Shown here: positions 23,653 to 32,805 of the stretch, one piece after another
How the letters are laid out: each line of letters opens with the position of its first letter
Position numbering within the stretch: the first letter of the stretch is position 1
Assembly (NCBI RefSeq): GCF_012273015.1
Contig: NZ_CP050954.1
Span: forward strand, 1,054,001-1,118,000
Direction of reading: 5' to 3'
DNA length: 64,000 nucleotides
DNA from: Hymenobacter sp. BT18
GTDB taxonomy: Bacteria; Bacteroidota; Bacteroidia; Cytophagales; Hymenobacteraceae
Notes under the pieces: generated by a model
Told to the model about the DNA's origin: nothing
Database searches by the model: none
What the model saw: the letters and a program-made list of their open reading frames with translations, nothing else
Position numbers and translations under genes: made by a program

Positions 23653-25284
23653 TTAGCCTACAAACGGGGCACGGAAGGTGGGTGCCGCGCGCTTCTTGGA
23701 GGCCTGCTCGTAGGCATAGGCCAGCGTGAGCAGGGGGCCTTCCTGCCAGGCCCCGCCCACAAACGACAAGCCCACGGGCATACCGTGCGCCTGGCCCATG
23801 GGCACCGTAATGTGCGGGTAGCCTGCCATAGCGGCTGGGGAAGAGAAGCCGGGGCCCTTCCAGGAATCCCCGTTAATAAGGTCGATGGGCGTAGCCGGGC
23901 TGTTGGTAATGGCCACCAGGGCGTCCAGCTTGTTGTCGGCTAATACCTTGTCAAGCACCTGCCGGGCCCCGCCGTTCGACTTGCGCAAGGCCGCCTGGTA
24001 CTTGGGGCTGCTCAGGCCTTCGAGCTTCTCAGAGGCTTCCAGGATTTCCTGCTGGAAGAAAGGCATGGCCTTGGCTTTGTTTTCGGTGTTGAAGCGGATG
24101 ACGTCGGCCAGGGTTTTCACTGGGGCGCCGGCCGTAGCCAGGTACTTGTTTACCCCATCCTTGAACTCATAGAGCAGCACGTCGTACTCGGCCTCGCCCA
24201 GCGGGTCGATCTGCTTTTCTACTTCCACTTCCACTACCGTAGCTCCCTGCGCCTTGAGCACGGCCAGCGCCGCCTGCAGCAGGGCCACCGAATCGGAGTT
24301 GCCGGTGAGGTGGTTTTTCTCCACACCCAGGCGCCTGCCGCGCAGGCCATCGGCTTTCAGGAAGGTAGTGTAATCGGGCTGAACGTGGCCCTTGCTGGCC
24401 TGCGTAGCCACATCGGCCGCATCGTCGCCGGCCAGGGCACCCAGCAGTACAGCCGCGTCGCGCACGGTGCGCGTCATGGGGCCGGCCGTGTCCTGGGTGG
24501 CCGAAATAGGAATAATACCCGAGCGGCTCCACAGGCCCACGGTGGGCTTGATGCCCACCAGCCCGCTGCACGAAGCCGGCGACACAATGGAGCCGTCGGT
24601 TTCGGTGCCAATGGCCAGGGCACACAGGTTGGCGGCCGCCGCCACGCCCGAGCCGGAGCTGGAGCCGCTGGGGCTGCGGTCGAGGATGTAGGGGTTGCGC
24701 GTTTGGTGCCCGCGGCTGCTCCAGCCGCTGGTGCTGCGCGTGGAGCGGAAGTTGGCCCACTCACTCAGGTTGGTTTTTCCCAGCACAATGGCCCCGGCGG
24801 CCCGCAGCTTCTGCACGATGAAGGCGTCCTTCTGCGCCTTGTGGCCGGCCAGGGCCAGGGAGCCGGCCGTGGTTTGCTGCTGGTCGGCCGTGTCGATGTT
24901 GTCTTTGATGAGCACCGGAATGCCGTGCAGCGGCCCGCGCAGCTTGCCAGCTTTGCGCTCCTCGTCGAGCTGGTCAGCGAGCTTCAGGGCATCGGGGTTG
25001 GTTTCGAGTACGGCGTGCAGCTGGGGCCCGGCTTTGTCAATGGCTTCGATGCGGGCCAGGTAGAGCTCCGTGATGCGGCGCGCCGTAAGCTGCCCGCTCT
25101 TCATCTTATCCTGGAGCTGCGCTACCGTAGCCTCTTGGAGCTCGAAGGTATCGGGGGCCGGGGCCGCGCTGCCGTCAGCGGTGGCTGCCGAGGAGGCCGG
25201 GTCGGCAGTGCAGGCATCAAGGGAAAAGGTAGCCAGGGTGAGGCCGGCCAGGGAGCTGTTGCGAAGGAAGATACGGCGGTTCAT
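23653..25284 (-). CDS. Amidase signature family enzyme, exported
   Basis: This 543-residue protein has the amidase-signature triad: Lys127 in [14 protein letters not shown], the Gly/Ser-rich loop [19 protein letters not shown] (about 203-220) and the nucleophile region [19 protein letters not shown] (Ser232). Such enzymes hydrolyse amide bonds; the substrate is unknown. The N-terminus [25 protein letters not shown] resembles a Tat or lipoprotein signal, so it is likely exported. ATG 25284 is preferred over an upstream start. It follows DUF2256 on the same strand. Confidence 0.88.
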   Translation of the reverse strand: MNRRIFLRNSSLAGLTLATFSLDACTADPASSAATADGSAAPAPDTFELQEATVAQLQDKMKSGQLTARRITELYLARIEAIDKAGPQLHAVLETNPDALKLADQLDEERKAGKLRGPLHGIPVLIKDNIDTADQQQTTAGSLALAGHKAQKDAFIVQKLRAAGAIVLGKTNLSEWANFRSTRSTSGWSSRGHQTRNPYILDRSPSGSSSGSGVAAAANLCALAIGTETDGSIVSPASCSGLVGIKPTVGLWSRSGIIPISATQDTAGPMTRTVRDAAVLLGALAGDDAADVATQASKGHVQPDYTTFLKADGLRGRRLGVEKNHLTGNSDSVALLQAALAVLKAQGATVVEVEVEKQIDPLGEAEYDVLLYEFKDGVNKYLATAGAPVKTLADVIRFNTENKAKAMPFFQQEILEASEKLEGLSSPKYQAALRKSNGGARQVLDKVLADNKLDALVAITNSPATPIDLINGDSWKGPGFSSPAAMAGYPHITVPMGQAHGMPVGLSFVGGAWQEGPLLTLAYAYEQASKKRAAPTFRAPFVG

Positions 25285-25384
25285 GCAAATGATTTTGGCG
25301 TAAGATAGATCCGCCGCTGGCACATTTCCGAATTGACCCGGCGGCCGACGTTACGGCTTTCCGTCGGGGCTGCTTTCCGGCTTT

Positions 25385-25570
25385 TTAGGCGCTTGCCGGT
25401 GCTGTTGGGCGGGACTTGTTGCGCTGGCATTTCTCGCCACAGTACTTCACCTCGTCCCAGCAGGCCCGCCATTTCTTGCGGTACTCGAAGGGCCGGCCGC
25501 AGGTAAGGCACGTTTTGGTGGGCAGGTTGCCCTTGGTTAGCTTGCGAGGAAGAGTGTTGGCGCGCGGCAT
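25385..25570 (-). CDS. DUF2256 domain protein
   Basis: A 61-residue zinc-ribbon-like protein with the DUF2256 pattern KGNLPTKTCLTCGRPFEYRKKW followed by WDEVKYCGEKCQRNK. The four cysteines (CLTC and CGEKC) probably bind zinc. The function is unknown; homologues often sit near cryptochrome/photolyase genes, which are not present here. It starts 33 nt after the large AsmA-like gene on the same strand. Confidence 0.85.
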   Translation of the reverse strand: MPRANTLPRKLTKGNLPTKTCLTCGRPFEYRKKWRACWDEVKYCGEKCQRNKSRPTAPASA

Positions 25571-25603
25571 AGACCGGAGTAACTCCTGCGGCCCCGAAAG
25601 GGT

Positions 25604-27811
25604 TTAGCGCAGGCTGCCGGGCGGCGGCATGGTCTTGGGAGCTGAAGAAGCTTCGCTGGTTTTCTTGGCAATGCCCCGCGGCACGCCCATGCTGTGCAGC
25701 ATTCCGCTGATCAGGGCCTGCTGCCAAATAGCAAAAACCGACAGCCGCCGGTCGCGGCTCGACTCAATAACGCCTATTTTGAGCTCCTGCCCAGGTTTGC
25801 GCGGGTTGTTGTTGCGGATGAGCAAGCCATCCACCAGCTTGGACTTTGCTTTGACGAGCAGCTTTTTTACGCCCTGGTCCTTGTGCTCGGTCAGCAGTTC
25901 CAGCTTCAGGTTACTGTAGGCGGCCCACATCTGCCCGCGCACCCCTTGCCGGTCGGCCGTGAAGGCAAAGCGCACCTGGTCCACGTCACCGCTTTTAAAG
26001 CGGGCCGACCGCCCGGGCACCGTAATCGGGTTCAGAATGCTGAAGGGGGCCCGGCTAAAGGTGCCCGTTGCGGTATGTCGACCATCGGCCCGGAGCAAAG
26101 GCAAGCGGATGGTAACGCCCACCCGGCTACGCTGCTGAAACAAGGCCGTAGCCCGTGCTACGGCTACGGGGGCCACTCGCACCCGGCGGGGGTTGTTGCT
26201 GAGGTTGGTGAGGGTGCCGCTCAGCTGCGTGAGGCTCACGCGGCCCAGTTGCGGGCTGCGGGCCGAGCGGTAGCGAAACCAGATGTCGCCTCGCTGAATG
26301 CGTAAGCGGCCCAGCTCAAACTGAAAGGGCAAGCGGCGCAGGGCTTCCGGCGTCACCACCGAGAGCCTGGGGTTGATGGGATAACGCCCGTCCCCCGACA
26401 CCCGTAGCACGGGGCGCGGCAGGGCCAGCTCACCCACCTTTAGGTAGCCGCGCTGCGTGAGGGCCGCCCAGTCTATGCCCGTAGCCTGCAGCTGCGGGGC
26501 CCATAGCCGGATATGCGACATCTGGTGCCCCTTACGCCGGCTCAATGCCTCCAGGGACATGGTAGGCTGTACCCCAATGTTTGAGAGTCGCAGCGTTTTC
26601 CCAGTAGTCGAGAAGTCTAAGCGCTGGTAAGCCAGGCGGTAGTAGGGGGCATCGAGCAGCATACTCCCCGGCCCGGTGCGCACCCCCCAGCTGCGGCCGT
26701 AGAAAATACGCCCCGGTGCCTGGCTGGCGGCCTTTTCCAGCCGGAGGTCCTGGGCCTGCACCATTACCTGTTCTGCGCGGGGCGCCATACTTAGCCCGGC
26801 CGCGCGGACCCGTCCATCAACCACCAAGAAACTGCCCAGCCGGAAACGGGGAAATACGCCCGCTACCAGCTCATGCAGGGGCGGCGGGGGCTGGCGGGCG
26901 GGCGTAAAGGAGAGGTCGGGGCCCTGCAGGCGAAGCGTATCGGCGGTAAATCTTCCCTGACGTAGGGACCGGACCTGCAGGCCCGTAAGCCGGACTACGG
27001 GCAAAGAGAGGGCCACGCGCACCAGCTCGCTGCGCCGGTTGCTGATGGGCACCAGGGGCCGCACGCGCAATGAGTCTATCCGCAGCAGCCCGCTTTTTGT
27101 AGCAAAACCCAGCGCCCCCAACTGCAGCCGGTGGCCATACCCTTTGGCTTGGCCGTCGGCTACTCGCAGCTGCCAGGCGGCGGCATACACCACGCGCTGG
27201 GTGTCAGCGGCACCGGCCGCGGCCAGGAGAATATCCTGCCCTACCAGCGTGCCCCGCCGAAAGGAAATTGAATCAGCGGTGGTGGGGCGGTAAGCTGCCT
27301 GGCCCTCCTGAATACTCAGATAACCCAAGCGTAGTCCTGGCAGCTGACGGGGAAGGCGCTGGTGCAGGGGCTTTGGGTTGTTGGCCGGCAGCCTGCGGCC
27401 CGTCAGGCGCAGGTGGGGCGCTTGCAGCACGAGGCTGTCGATGGGCACTACCTGCCGGCGCAGCAAAGCCCCCAGCCCAATGCCCGCAACGCGCAGGCTG
27501 CTGGCGTGCAGGCGCAGGGCCAGGGAGTCGGTGGCCAGCAGGGCGGGCGTGGGCACCAGGTCGATACCGCGCACGGTGAGGGTGCGCCGCCAGAGGCTGG
27601 TGTGCAGCTCCCGCAGGCGCAGCTGGTAGCGGCCGTGGGTACGGCGGGCCACCTGCGTTTCGGCCTGGCGGCGCAGCCAGGGGTCGAGCAGGAAGTGAAC
27701 GGCCAGCGCCAGCCCGGCTACTAGCCCTAGACCAGCCACCAGCCACCAGCCCCACCGCACCCGAGGGCGTACAGGCGGCACAGCAGCTGGAGCAGAGGTA
27801 GAAGCGGGCAC
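25604..27811 (-). CDS. AsmA/DUF748-like envelope protein
   Basis: A large protein of 735 residues from GTG 27811. After a short Pro/Ala-rich tail there is one N-terminal transmembrane helix (WWLVAGLGLVAGLALAVHFLL), then a long beta-rich periplasmic region with repeated short LxVxxLxL-type strands (SLRVAGIGLGALLRRQVVPIDSLVLQAPHLRLTG). This is the architecture of AsmA/DUF748 proteins, linked to outer-membrane lipid transport and assembly. The longer frame to 28027 overlaps the divergent DinB gene and contains no better start, so GTG is an inference. Confidence 0.75.
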   Translation of the reverse strand: MPASTSAPAAVPPVRPRVRWGWWLVAGLGLVAGLALAVHFLLDPWLRRQAETQVARRTHGRYQLRLRELHTSLWRRTLTVRGIDLVPTPALLATDSLALRLHASSLRVAGIGLGALLRRQVVPIDSLVLQAPHLRLTGRRLPANNPKPLHQRLPRQLPGLRLGYLSIQEGQAAYRPTTADSISFRRGTLVGQDILLAAAGAADTQRVVYAAAWQLRVADGQAKGYGHRLQLGALGFATKSGLLRIDSLRVRPLVPISNRRSELVRVALSLPVVRLTGLQVRSLRQGRFTADTLRLQGPDLSFTPARQPPPPLHELVAGVFPRFRLGSFLVVDGRVRAAGLSMAPRAEQVMVQAQDLRLEKAASQAPGRIFYGRSWGVRTGPGSMLLDAPYYRLAYQRLDFSTTGKTLRLSNIGVQPTMSLEALSRRKGHQMSHIRLWAPQLQATGIDWAALTQRGYLKVGELALPRPVLRVSGDGRYPINPRLSVVTPEALRRLPFQFELGRLRIQRGDIWFRYRSARSPQLGRVSLTQLSGTLTNLSNNPRRVRVAPVAVARATALFQQRSRVGVTIRLPLLRADGRHTATGTFSRAPFSILNPITVPGRSARFKSGDVDQVRFAFTADRQGVRGQMWAAYSNLKLELLTEHKDQGVKKLLVKAKSKLVDGLLIRNNNPRKPGQELKIGVIESSRDRRLSVFAIWQQALISGMLHSMGVPRGIAKKTSEASSAPKTMPPPGSLR

Positions 27812-27968
27812 GGTGAGGTAGCGGCAGAAAGCAAGCAAACGAAACCTGAACGTAATGACTGGCAAATGGTTGAACCTGGGCGGCACCAAGCTGGCTTTTT
27901 CTGCCTGGTGGGGCGGCACTGGCTTAGATGCCTTATTTTTACTTGCCTTACGACCAGCGTTGTTATCT

Positions 27969-28520
27969 ATGGCAGAATCCGATGCGCTAAGCCAGGCCGT
28001 GCTGCACAGCATCCGCCACAGCTTCACTACCTACAAAGGACTAGCCGACCGGGCCCTGGCCCAGCTCGCCCCTTCCGACTGGCTGGTGGTACCCGGCCCG
28101 GAGGGTAATAGCCCGGCCGTGTTGCTGCAGCACATGATTGGCAACCTCCGCTCCCGCTTCACCGACTTCTGGACCACGGATGGCGAAAAGCCCGACCGCC
28201 AGCGCGACCAGGAGTTTGAGCAGCCCGTCACGATCAACCCGCCCGCGCTGCTGGCCCAGTGGGAAGCGGCCTGGCAAGTGCTGTTCGACCTGCTGGCGGC
28301 TATGCCACCCGGCCAGCTGCTGCATCCCGTCACTATCCGGGGTGAAGCCTACACGGCGCTGGGGGCCCTGCAGCGCCAGGTAGCGCACTATGCATACCAC
28401 ACCGGCCAGCTCGTGCAGACCGCCAAAACGCTGCGGGGCACTCAGTGGCAGTCGTTGAGCATTCCGCGCGGGCAGAGCGCGCAGTTCAACCAGCAGATGC
28501 AGGCCAACCGGCCGGCGTAA
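27969..28520 (+). CDS. DinB superfamily (DUF1572-like) protein
   Basis: A 183-residue protein with the four-helix DinB fold pattern: VLLQHMIGNLRSRFTDFWTTDGE and a later HYAYHTGQLVQTAK, whose histidines form the usual metal triad. DinB-family enzymes are metal-dependent, many being thiol transferases; the role of this one is unknown. ATG 27969 (MAESDALSQAVLHSI) is preferred to an upstream in-frame ATG that overlaps the divergent gene. Confidence 0.82.
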   Translation: MAESDALSQAVLHSIRHSFTTYKGLADRALAQLAPSDWLVVPGPEGNSPAVLLQHMIGNLRSRFTDFWTTDGEKPDRQRDQEFEQPVTINPPALLAQWEAAWQVLFDLLAAMPPGQLLHPVTIRGEAYTALGALQRQVAHYAYHTGQLVQTAKTLRGTQWQSLSIPRGQSAQFNQQMQANRPA

Positions 28521-28781
28521 GGCAGTAGTCCGTTCCCGTCGCAGCGCGTAGGCCGCCCCTCCCTGGCCCGGCGCGTATTGAAACGCTTCCGGCGGCTCCT
28601 CTCCTTGCCCGGGTAGCTCCGGCGGCACCAGTGCCAAGTAAGCGGCTACCCGTGTACCTTGCACAGGACATGGGCCCCAGGCTACCGTTTTCTCCCTACC
28701 TTCCCCGCAAACCCTACCGGCTTGTCTATCTCACCTCTTTCAGCTGTCTGTCCGTCTTCTGGTTCTTCGTCCCCCGAGCCT

Positions 28782-29360
28782 ATGCTGGCCATAACCTCCC
28801 TGCTTAACCCCCAGAGTGCCGCGCACATCAACGGCATTATCAAAAACCTGGAAGTAGAATTTGGCCTGGATGATGTGCAGGCTACCCCCGACCCGCACAT
28901 TACCTACCAGCTGGCGGGCGTGCGCAAGCTCTCGGCCCTGAAGGCGGTGCTGCAGGACATAGCCCGCACCAGCAAGCCGTTTCCGGCCTTCACCACGGGG
29001 CTGGGCGTATTTCCGGGCCCTAATCCCGTGATTTACATTCCGGTGCTGCGCTCCGATGCGCTCAACCACCTGCACCACCGCATCCGGCAGGCCACCCGGC
29101 CCCTGTGCCTGCGCACCGACAAGTTCAGCGGGCCCGACTGCTGGCTGCCGCATATTTCGCTGGCCCTGCACGATACCACTCCCGACCTGCTGGGGCCGGT
29201 GCTGCAGTACCTCAACCAGCAAACCTTCAACCTGAAGCTCAGCATCAGCAACCTGGCTATTCTGCGCCAGGAAGAGGAGCGGTTTGTGCCCGAGAAGCTT
29301 TTTCAGTTTGAAGGTCACAAGCACGAGGTAGCCCCCAGCCTGTTTGAAGCTACCCGCTAA
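28782..29360 (+). CDS. 2'-5' RNA ligase / 2H phosphoesterase superfamily protein
   Basis: A 192-residue protein with the two signature histidine motifs of the 2H superfamily, DPHITYQL and WLPHISLAL. Members act on 2',3'-cyclic or 2'-5' phosphodiester bonds in RNA or nucleotides. ATG 28782 (MLAITSLLNPQSAAHINGI) gives the family's usual N-terminus; the frame is open upstream from a TTG but that stretch is low-complexity. A TACCTTGC element lies at 28655. Confidence 0.85.
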   Translation: MLAITSLLNPQSAAHINGIIKNLEVEFGLDDVQATPDPHITYQLAGVRKLSALKAVLQDIARTSKPFPAFTTGLGVFPGPNPVIYIPVLRSDALNHLHHRIRQATRPLCLRTDKFSGPDCWLPHISLALHDTTPDLLGPVLQYLNQQTFNLKLSISNLAILRQEEERFVPEKLFQFEGHKHEVAPSLFEATR

Positions 29361-29470
29361 GTCTATTTACTTCCAGCCATACTTTTCAGGCAACCAGAAC
29401 CCGTTTGGCAGGTTGTACCTTCGCGCCCCGCTCCCGCTTTCACTTGCTTCTCTTCACCTTTTTTTTCGCT

Positions 29471-29932
29471 ATGTACTCTACCGTACTGTTACTGCACTCC
29501 TGGACGCGCTGGCTCGTCCTCATCTTTGGGCTGATTGCCTTGTTTCGCGCGCTTAGTGGCTGGCAGGGCCGCAAGCCCTATGTGGGGGCCGATAATGGCA
29601 TGGGGGCCGCCTTTGTAGGCTCTATGCACCTGCAGCTGCTGCTGGGCATCATTCTCTATTTTATCAGCCCCTGGGGCGTAAAAGCCTTCGAAACTGCAGG
29701 CAGCGCCGTAATGAAAGACCCTACCGGCCGCTTTTTTGCCGTAGAGCACCTGGTGGGCATGCTGCTGGCGGTAGTAGCCGCCCAGGTAGGCCGTACGCTT
29801 TCCAAAAAGGCCTCCGACCCCGTGCTCAAGCACAAGAAAGCCTTCACGTGGTTTGCCATTGCCCTGGTACTGGTGCTGCTCATGATTCCGTGGGGCATCT
29901 GGAACCCGGCACGTCCGCTGTTTCATACCTAA
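29471..29932 (+). CDS. Small four-helix membrane protein (cytochrome B-like)
   Basis: A 153-residue inner-membrane protein with about four hydrophobic helices (STVLLLHSWTRWLVLIFGLIALF, MHLQLLLGIILYFISPW, EHLVGMLLAVVAAQVG, FTWFAIALVLVLLMIPWGIW). Histidines in helices 1-3 (His near the start, MHLQ, EHLVG) could ligate haem, and relatives are often annotated as cytochrome B subunits; this is not proven. ATG 29471 is chosen. A hairpin terminator follows. Confidence 0.75.
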   Translation: MYSTVLLLHSWTRWLVLIFGLIALFRALSGWQGRKPYVGADNGMGAAFVGSMHLQLLLGIILYFISPWGVKAFETAGSAVMKDPTGRFFAVEHLVGMLLAVVAAQVGRTLSKKASDPVLKHKKAFTWFAIALVLVLLMIPWGIWNPARPLFHT

Positions 29933-29948
29933 GCACTGCGCTGTTTTC

Positions 29949-30003
29949 AAAACCAGAATCTTCGGGGAGGCCAGCACTGACCACCCCGAAGATTCTGGTT
30001 TTT
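29949..30003. terminator. Hairpin terminator
   Basis: AAAACCAGAATCTTCGGGG pairs perfectly with CCCCGAAGATTCTGGTTTT, followed by further T. It ends the cytochrome B-like gene. Confidence 0.85.
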
Positions 30004-30107
30004 ACGCAGTTAAATTCCGGTAGACTACCACACCCTTCCGGCCTTGCCCGCGTAGAAGCTCTTAGTTCCCCCGCCCGTTCTGCCCTACCCTATTGCCTGC
30101 TTCTCCT

Positions 30108-30275
30108 ATGAAACCGCCCGTACCCTCCCCGCGCTTTTCTACCTTTGAGTTCAAACAACATGTGCTCACGCGGCTGCAGCAGCTGGCCGCCCAACAGGAA
30201 GCCCAAGCGTATGCCCCACTGCTGCTGGCCCTGCGCAAAAACGCAGCCGAGCTACCCTGCGCTAACCGCCCATAG
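30108..30275 (+). CDS. Small hypothetical protein
   Basis: A 55-residue open frame (MKPPVPSPRFSTFEFKQHVLTRLQQLAAQQEAQ...) predicted to be a single amphipathic helix. It is supported by a start codon with no competing gene and by a terminator 28 nt after the stop. Function unknown; could be spurious. Confidence 0.45.
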   Translation: MKPPVPSPRFSTFEFKQHVLTRLQQLAAQQEAQAYAPLLLALRKNAAELPCANRP

Positions 30276-30302
30276 CTGGCTTGCTTTTCCTTTGACGACG
30301 AC

Positions 30303-30331
30303 AGCCGGTCTTTACGACCGGCTATTTTTTT
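30303..30331 (+). terminator. Rho-independent terminator
   Basis: AGCCGGTC pairs with GACCGGCT around a 5-nt loop and is followed by ATTTTTTT. Confidence 0.8.
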
Positions 30332-30392
30332 GCCTGAGGTGCCGGGCCATTCTGTATTTTTAGCGCGGTTCAACTCCCGTAGTCTCCCTGCT

Positions 30393-31253
30393 ATGCACGC
30401 ACCATCCGCCCCCAGTCCGGCTACGGCTGCCCCCGCCGCTGCCGCGCCCCACGCCTGCCTGAACTGCGGAACTGCCCTGCACGACCGGTTTTGTGCCCAC
30501 TGCGGGCAGGCTGCCGACACGCACCGCATCACGCTGGGCCACTGGCTGCACGATATTCCGCACAGCATCTGGCACGTGGATAAAGGACTGCCCTACACGC
30601 TGCAGCAAATGCTGCGCCGCCCGGGCTCCACGCTGCAGCGGTACCTGGCCGGGCAGCGGGCCCCCTTTTTCCGGCCCCTCTCCTACCTGCTCATCATCAC
30701 CGGGCTCATCACCTTTCTGTATGTGGTGCTGCACCTGCGGCCTTACAACATGCACGACCCGGCCATGCCGGCTGAGCTGCGGGCGGTGCAGGAGCGCTTC
30801 ATCACCTTCTTTTCCAAATACATCAACTGGTTTGCGGTGGCGCTGCTCCCGCTCACGGCCGCAGTGGTACGTTTGTTTCTGCGGCGCGGGCGCTTCAACT
30901 ACGCCGAGTGCATCACGGTGGCTACCCTCGTAACCGGTACTTCCCACTTCCTGACCTTGGTGGTGCTGCCGGTTTTGTATTTCCTGAACGGTACCAGCCG
31001 CGGGCAGCTCCTGATGATGGGAGTAATGCTCCTGACGCTGGCTTACCAGTCCTGGGCCTACGGCAGCCTGCTGCAAGGCACCGGGTTGTCGATGTTGGGG
31101 CGCTACCTGCGCGGCTGGGCAGCGGCCATGGGCGGCTACCTGATTACGCTGATTATTGCTATGACCATCATGATCCTGCTGAACCGGGAGCAGATTCAGG
31201 CTTTCATCAAGCACAAAACCCAACACCCAGTCCCGTCAGCCGTTGCCCGGTAG
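30393..31253 (+). CDS. DUF3667 family membrane protein (copy 1)
   Basis: A 286-residue protein with an N-terminal zinc ribbon (CLNCGTALHDRFCAHCGQ) and the DUF3667 sequence HRITLGHWLHDIPHSIWHVDKGLPYTLQQMLRRPG, followed by four to five membrane helices. The role is unknown in the family. ATG 30393 is preferred over an earlier in-frame Met. A paralogue (36710) lies 6 kb downstream. Confidence 0.85.
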   Translation: MHAPSAPSPATAAPAAAAPHACLNCGTALHDRFCAHCGQAADTHRITLGHWLHDIPHSIWHVDKGLPYTLQQMLRRPGSTLQRYLAGQRAPFFRPLSYLLIITGLITFLYVVLHLRPYNMHDPAMPAELRAVQERFITFFSKYINWFAVALLPLTAAVVRLFLRRGRFNYAECITVATLVTGTSHFLTLVVLPVLYFLNGTSRGQLLMMGVMLLTLAYQSWAYGSLLQGTGLSMLGRYLRGWAAAMGGYLITLIIAMTIMILLNREQIQAFIKHKTQHPVPSAVAR

Positions 31254-31271
31254 CCCCTCAATTAGCCTTGA

Positions 31272-31302
31272 AAACGCCCGTACGAGTTTCGTACGGGCGT
31301 TT
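31272..31302. terminator. Hairpin terminator between convergent genes
   Basis: A perfect 14-bp stem AAACGCCCGTACGA / TCGTACGGGCGTTT with a 3-nt loop lies between the DUF3667 gene and the convergent SDR gene. Confidence 0.8.
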
Positions 31303-31336
31303 CTTGGGTAACAGGAAGCCTGTCAATTCCACGCCC

Positions 31337-32098
31337 TTATACAAACATGCCCCCAGAGGCTTCAATGCGCTGAGCGTTAATCCAGCGGGCTTCGTCGGTG
31401 CAGAGGAAGGCTATGATGGGACCAATATCGTCGGGCTGGCCCACGCGGCCCAGGGCTGTGGCGGCGGCTAGGTACTGATTTAAGTCCTCATTGTCGCGTA
31501 CGTGGCCCCCGCCGAAGTCGGTGGCAATAGCGCCGGGCGCTACCACGTTGGCGGCAATGCCGCGGCTACCCAGCTCCCTGGCCTGGTAGCGCGTGAGTAC
31601 CTCCATGGCCCCCTTCATGCTGGCATAAGTGGAAGAGCCGGGGTTGGCAAACCGCGCCAGACCCGAGGAAATGTTGATGATGCGTCCCCCGTCGTTGAGC
31701 AAGGGCAGCGCCTTCTGGGTCAGGAAGAAGGGACCTTTGAAGTGAATAGTCAGCATCTCATCGAACTGCCCCTCGGTGGTGTCGGCAAAGGGCGCGTACA
31801 GGGCCGTGCCGGCGTTGTTGATGAGGAAGTCGAACTTTTCGGCCCCGAAGGTGGCCCGCAGCGTATGCTGCACGTGCTCCAGAAAGCCGTCGAAGGAGCC
31901 TACGTTGGCGGCATCGAGCGGCAGCGCGGCGGCCTGCCCGCCCTGCGCTTCAATTTCGGCTACTACCTGCTGGGCGTCGGCCTGCTGGCGGTGGTAGGTC
32001 AGCAGTACGCCGATGCCTTTCTGGGCCAGGTTGAGGGCCATGTTTTTGCCCAGGCCCCGGCTGCCGCCGGTTACCAGAGCTATTTTGCGCGTGCTCAT
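31337..32098 (-). CDS. SDR family oxidoreductase
   Basis: A 253-residue short-chain dehydrogenase with the Rossmann motif TGGSRGLG (10-17), NNAG, and the catalytic SSG...YASMK arrangement (Ser, Tyr, Lys). It uses NAD(P)H to reduce or oxidise a small carbonyl or alcohol substrate that cannot be named. ATG 32098 (MSTRKIALVTGG) is clear. An AraC-type regulator gene lies 73 nt upstream on the same strand and may control it. Confidence 0.9.
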   Translation of the reverse strand: MSTRKIALVTGGSRGLGKNMALNLAQKGIGVLLTYHRQQADAQQVVAEIEAQGGQAAALPLDAANVGSFDGFLEHVQHTLRATFGAEKFDFLINNAGTALYAPFADTTEGQFDEMLTIHFKGPFFLTQKALPLLNDGGRIINISSGLARFANPGSSTYASMKGAMEVLTRYQARELGSRGIAANVVAPGAIATDFGGGHVRDNEDLNQYLAAATALGRVGQPDDIGPIIAFLCTDEARWINAQRIEASGGMFV

Positions 32099-32171
32099 AA
32101 AAACGAAGTAGGTTAAATGACTCCGCAAAGTTCTGCCCCACGACGCCCTGCGCTCTGGTGAGTAGTTCAGT

Positions 32172-32591
32172 TTAACTGGTGACAGTTTCCGTTTTTTCAG
32201 GAGCAAACTGCGCCAGCAGTGCCTCCTCCCGGTACTGCCGGGGCGTGAGGCCCACAAAGCGCTTAAAGAACTTGGTGAAGTTGGAGGGGTCGTAAGTGAG
32301 GCGCGCGGCCACGGTGGCTATGCTCTGCTGCGGGTCTTGCAGCAGCTCTTTGGACACGGCCACCAGCTTGCGCTCATAAATGGCGCAAGGGGCTTCGCCG
32401 GTGGTGAGCTTGAGCGTGTTGCTCAGGTGGGTGGGATGAATACACAGCTGGTCGGCAAAATCCCGGATTTCCAACGCTTCGGTAGCTCGACCAGCGGCCA
32501 GATCGTCCACGTGCGCGTGCACGAGGCGGGTGAAGTCGGCCGTTATTTCGTGCTGACGGGCCAGAAGCTTTTTGGGGATGGGCGTAGGCAT
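32172..32591 (-). CDS. AraC family helix-turn-helix protein (DNA-binding domain only)
   Basis: A 139-residue protein consisting essentially of one AraC DNA-binding domain: two helix-turn-helix motifs (LCIHPTHLSNTLKLTTGEAPCAI and ARLTYDPSNFTKFFKRFVGLTPRQYRE). The N-terminal ligand-binding half seen in full-length AraC proteins is missing, as in many Bacteroidota members. It probably regulates the adjacent SDR gene. Confidence 0.85.
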   Translation of the reverse strand: MPTPIPKKLLARQHEITADFTRLVHAHVDDLAAGRATEALEIRDFADQLCIHPTHLSNTLKLTTGEAPCAIYERKLVAVSKELLQDPQQSIATVAARLTYDPSNFTKFFKRFVGLTPRQYREEALLAQFAPEKTETVTS

Positions 32592-32668
32592 AAGCGGGTT
32601 TGGCAGTGGCCGGAGTTGCTAAGGTTAGTCAACTTTAAGCAAAAGGAAAGCTAGGCAAGCAATACAGA

Positions 32669-32700
32669 ACGTCAGGCTGCAGCTGCGCTCAGCCTGACGC
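32669..32700. repeat. Short palindromic repeat (REP-like)
   Basis: CGTCAGGCTG (32670-32679) pairs with CAGCCTGACG (32690-32699). Its ends resemble the larger palindrome at 15781, so it may be a truncated relative. Confidence 0.55.
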
Positions 32701-32751
32701 GTTAAGCTGTATGACGAACTGAGCACCTTCAATACCTTACCTACAAAAAGA

Positions 32752-32784
32752 AAACCTGCCGTCCTGAAGCCGGACGGCAGGTTT
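32752..32784. terminator. Hairpin terminator of the OmpA lipoprotein gene
   Basis: AAACCTGCCGTCC pairs with GGACGGCAGGTTT around a 7-nt loop, just past the minus-strand OmpA stop. Confidence 0.8.
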
Positions 32785-32805
32785 CAAAGTGAAGTGAGCA
32801 AGGAA

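Noticed and set aside
24310-25308. 332-residue open frame antisense to the amidase
   Set aside because: Shadow of a conserved enzyme, no recognisable domain.
27811-28027. Longer N-terminus for the AsmA/DUF748-like protein
   Set aside because: It would overlap the divergent DinB gene and adds a low-complexity stretch before the transmembrane helix.
28670-28781. ATG at 28670 as the start of the 2H phosphoesterase
   Set aside because: It is in a different frame from the HIT and HIS motifs; ATG 28782 is in frame.
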